From the NCBI RefSeq assembly GCF_000420085.1, contig NZ_ATUG01000002.1, positions 1,922,001-1,986,000 of the forward strand: a stretch of 64,000 nucleotides of DNA. The letters run 5' to 3'. The stretch's first letter is position 1. Each line of letters opens with the position of its first letter. Positions 61,773-64,000 of the stretch are shown one piece after another. The stretch is from Desulfospira joergensenii DSM 10085. Its GTDB lineage: Bacteria; Desulfobacterota; Desulfobacteria; Desulfobacterales; Desulfobacteraceae. The translations under genes and the position numbers were made by a program. The notes under the pieces were generated by a model, which ran no database searches, was not told the DNA's origin, and saw only the letters and a program-made list of their open reading frames with translations.

Positions 61773-61943
61773 ATGGGAAAAAAAGAATGTCCGGATTGTA
61801 AAGGAAGTAAAATCATCGTAGGAAACTGTGAATGCAACAGTGAATGGAGACGCCTGGAGGAAGACAACCAGGTGGACGACTGCATCTGTGATCCGGATAC
61901 AGAGTGTCCGACCTGTAAAGGAAGCGGATACGTGGATGCCTGA
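61773..61943 (+). CDS. 56-residue Cys-rich zinc-finger-like protein
   Basis: A short gene with GGAGG 8 bp before the ATG. It has two DnaJ-like zinc motifs, CPDCKGSK at residues 6-13 and CPTCKGSGY at 45-53, and a further C-x-C (CEC, CIC) pair between. It would bind one or two zinc ions. No known name. It follows pylSc in the same direction after 114 bp but any link to Pyl is only by position. Confidence 0.7.
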   Translation: MGKKECPDCKGSKIIVGNCECNSEWRRLEEDNQVDDCICDPDTECPTCKGSGYVDA

Positions 61944-62025
61944 ACCCCGGGGATATCCTTTGACTGCTTTTTCAGCGGTTAGGCATTCTGGCTTCCATCA
62001 ACAATAACCGGCATGCCTTTGGGGC

Positions 62026-62955
62026 TTACGCCAGGATTATCTCGTCTATATCTGATGAGAGTTTTCTGATGCTCCGGGTGAATTCGGTTTTAAATTGCTC
62101 ACTCTCGGCATTGGTGAATTTTGCGAAATCAATAAGACCTAAAGTTTTTACCAGGTTCAGCAGGTCCAGCAGACCGGTTTCGGCCAGGGATTGGCAGGCC
62201 GAACTCCTTGCTTCCCTGCTCTCTTTATCCCTAATTCTCCCGGGCAGGGATTCGGACAGACCCTTGGGGTCGGCCTTGAACCGCTGGATCAATGCCTCGG
62301 TTAAAAGCCTGAACAATGCGTCCATCCGGTCGGTCCGGATCAGGGTGGGGGAATGGAAAAAAGAACGGGTTTCATCCACACTTACATCCGCCCTCCCGAG
62401 AAAGACGGTCTTGTCAAACCAGTTCAGGGTATAGGCGATATGATCCCTCTGCTGCCAGGTTCCTTTTTCCCAGGCATGGGCCCGGATTGCCTTTGTTAAT
62501 TCCTCGATACAGATTTCATGGGACTCATAGTCAAAATTTCCCAGAAAGGCTCCGGACTGGAAAATATCGATTCCCGGGCGACGGGCATGGGCGGAGATCT
62601 CTGCACATAGGATCCGGTGTTCTTTTCCCGGCCTTTGAATGATGATTTTATAGGAGGGCGTTCCCTTGTCGACCCGTATCAGTTCTTCAACCGAATCAGG
62701 GGGAAGAATCAGGTCGGCTGCACAGGGGGGCAAAAAGGCCGCCCAGAGACCCGGGCTCAGGTCCACCCTTGCCAGGGCCTCCTTGAAAACAGCCATGTCC
62801 TTTTCTTCCAGGGAAGATACCGGGGTTAACCGACCTTTTTCCAGGCCGGGCATATAAAGGTCCATCACCGCTTCCAGGCCGGCCTGCCAGCGGGCGCTTC
62901 TCGGATCCCTTTTGTCTTTTATCCACTTTTCAGCCTTTGATAAGATCTGGTCCAT
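62026..62955 (-). CDS. conserved-looking protein of unknown function
   Basis: A 309-residue cytosolic protein without signal peptide or membrane segment. It has a central segment with charged and aromatic residues (FQSGAFLGNFDYESHEICIE; IAYTLNWFDKTVFLGRADVS) and helical ends. I do not recognise the family. It starts at 62955 after GAGAGG. It is alone on this strand, divergent from a thioesterase gene. Confidence 0.65.
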   Translation of the reverse strand: MDQILSKAEKWIKDKRDPRSARWQAGLEAVMDLYMPGLEKGRLTPVSSLEEKDMAVFKEALARVDLSPGLWAAFLPPCAADLILPPDSVEELIRVDKGTPSYKIIIQRPGKEHRILCAEISAHARRPGIDIFQSGAFLGNFDYESHEICIEELTKAIRAHAWEKGTWQQRDHIAYTLNWFDKTVFLGRADVSVDETRSFFHSPTLIRTDRMDALFRLLTEALIQRFKADPKGLSESLPGRIRDKESREARSSACQSLAETGLLDLLNLVKTLGLIDFAKFTNAESEQFKTEFTRSIRKLSSDIDEIILA

Positions 62956-63128
62956 TCAAACCTCTCTTTGAATTCTCCTGGTTTGGGGTTCTGCCGGATC
63001 TATGTAGCATAAAGATCCGTGACGGACAATTTGAATTTATTCATTGCACGCCGTGCCAATTATGATTAAATTGTGAATTTGCAAATGAACTGCCAGACCC
63101 GGATGCCGGGAAAAGGAAACACAGGGAA

Positions 63129-63623
63129 TTGAAAAACATATTCACACTGATCAGACGCCCGGGCAATCTGAGTGCAAGGGGATACAAGTTTTTGATGAAT
63201 ATCTGGCCGCCGTACTGGGGATCTGGAATTTTTGTTGAACGCATAGCTCCGGATTTCAAGCGGCTTACAGTGGTTATGAAAATGGCCTGGTACAACCGGA
63301 ATGCAGTGGGGACCCATTTCGGCGGTTCCCTCTACGCCATGACCGATCCTTTTTTTATGCTCATGCTCATGGGAGTCCTGGGTCCGGATTACATTGTCTG
63401 GGACAAATCCGCAGCCATTGATTTTATCCGGCCGGGCAAGGGGAGGGTCAGGGCGGAATTTTTTCTGACCGACAGAGATATCGGCCGGATCCGGCAAGAA
63501 ACAGGCTCCGGGGAAAAATTCCTGCCAACCTATTCGGTGGACATCGTGGATGAAGACGGAGAAGTGGTTGCCAGGGTCAGGAAAACCCTGTATGTCAGGA
63601 AAAAGGAAAATAGAACCGGGTAA
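63129..63623 (+). CDS. DUF4442/PaaI-like hotdog thioesterase
   Basis: A 164-residue hotdog protein. The core block MKMAWYNRNAVGTHFGGSLY followed by AMTDPFFMLMLM matches DUF4442 proteins, a PaaI-related family thought to act on acyl-CoA. The start is TTG at 63129 with AAAAGGA upstream; no better ATG exists before residue 23. No operon partner in the window. Confidence 0.8.
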   Translation: MKNIFTLIRRPGNLSARGYKFLMNIWPPYWGSGIFVERIAPDFKRLTVVMKMAWYNRNAVGTHFGGSLYAMTDPFFMLMLMGVLGPDYIVWDKSAAIDFIRPGKGRVRAEFFLTDRDIGRIRQETGSGEKFLPTYSVDIVDEDGEVVARVRKTLYVRKKENRTG

Positions 63624-63816
63624 TTAATAACCAGTTTCAGGTCAGGGGTGGTTATAAAATACCCGCTTTTGAGCTGGCCAAAATGGATTGTTTTTTTAAT
63701 ATACGTATAGATTTAAGCATATTATGAAAATATTTTGCCATCGGGTATGGGATTTGCTTTGAAGGTAATGCGATATCGATCATGGCTTTTTTGAACGGAT
63801 AACCCAGGGCTTTAAA

Positions 63817-64000
63817 ATGAGATATTGTGCAAAAATAGAAAATGAGGGCAGGCCGGGATCGGTCGTCTGGGGTCTATTCTGTCTCCTGGGGGCTGCCCTG
63901 CTGATTTTAAGCGGCTGTAAAACCCTTGAGCCGGAACCCTCCCCCGGGCTTCCAATGAATATGCCCAAAACCTTTTCAGGTCAGGCAAAGAGTCCGATAC
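63817..64000 (+). CDS. lipoprotein, N-terminal part (possible efflux outer-membrane factor)
   Basis: The frame is open from ATG 63817 to the window end (61 residues seen). It has a lipobox in ALLILSGCKT (Cys at residue 34), so it is an exported lipoprotein. The following Pro-rich start (EPEPSPGLPMNMPKTFSGQ) resembles NodT-type outer-membrane efflux lipoproteins, but too little is visible to be sure. No strong ribosome site is seen (an AAAATGAG context). Confidence 0.55.
   Translation, partial: MRYCAKIENEGRPGSVVWGLFCLLGAALLILSGCKTLEPEPSPGLPMNMPKTFSGQAKSPI

Noticed and set aside
1-64000. CRISPR arrays, prophage, insertion sequences, rRNA genes
   Set aside because: No regularly spaced repeats, transposase, integrase or phage structural frames, and no rRNA-like sequence were seen; tRNA-Pyl is the only tRNA recognised by eye.

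Overview
The window looks like chromosomal DNA of an anaerobic, flagellated, respiring member of the Desulfobacterota, most like the Desulfobacteraceae/Desulfobacula-type sulfate reducers. This is inferred from gene content: polyferredoxins, corrinoid methyltransferases, 4-hydroxybutyryl-CoA dehydratase, periplasmic CbiK, TAXI-TRAP transport and many PAS/sigma-54 regulators. No rRNA, phage, insertion sequence or CRISPR array was seen.

The centre of interest is about 44.4-61.7 kb, a pyrrolysine (Pyl, UAG-decoding) methylamine-catabolism locus. One minus-strand operon reads mttB (in-frame amber codon 328), mttC, mtgA-like, pylT (tRNA-Pyl, anticodon CUA), mtbC, pylB, pylSn, mtbB (in-frame amber codon 349) and a class III aminotransferase. 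Divergent from it is an MttB-family paralogue with Ser instead of Pyl. A glycine-betaine-type ABC transporter, a PAS/sigma-54 activator and pylSc (the catalytic half of a split pyrrolysyl-tRNA synthetase) follow. The inferred flow is: the betaine or methylamine is imported, methyl groups pass to corrinoid proteins (MttC, MtbC), then to tetrahydrofolate (MtgA-like), and enter the Wood-Ljungdahl pathway. pylC, pylD, the corrinoid-activating protein RamA and a monomethylamine methyltransferase are not in the window.

Regulation is readable. Good sigma-54 (-24/-12) promoters precede mttB, the mttB paralogue, the ABC transporter region and, 30 kb away, the 4-hydroxybutyryl-CoA dehydratase gene. Upstream of each lies a dyad GATGC-N6-GCATC or a close variant, proposed as the enhancer site of two related activators (genes at 24521 and 59170). 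Because pylT, pylB and pylSn are inside the sigma-54 operon, UAG decoding would be switched on with the substrate. UAG is also an ordinary stop for several genes here, including pylB and abfD.

Region by region: 0-5.6 kb, 5'-truncated aldehyde dehydrogenase, M23 peptidase, two Hsp20 genes, PurD-like ATP-grasp. 5.8-9.5 kb, ATC hydrolase, M19 dipeptidase, ferredoxin-nitroreductase, radical SAM. 9.5-14 kb, molybdenum hydroxylase (IorAB type) with divergent TetR and hydrolase. 14.3-19.5 kb, sulfotransferase, histidine kinase, DUF2000, frameshifted AraC, membrane protein. 19.6-26.3 kb, 4-hydroxybutyrate module with its sigma-54 activator. 26.4-30.7 kb, lone flagellin, Tat DUF362 protein, polyferredoxin, DUF2279-like protein. 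30.9-34.4 kb, MerR/MFS pair, thioesterase, coiled-coil protein. 34.9-39.3 kb, TAXI-TRAP transporter and periplasmic CbiK under a cobalamin riboswitch. 39.3-44.3 kb, methyltransferases, YbaK, penicillin-acylase family. 44.4-61.7 kb, the Pyl locus. 61.7-64 kb, small zinc-finger-like protein, unknown protein, DUF4442 thioesterase and the start of a lipoprotein gene.
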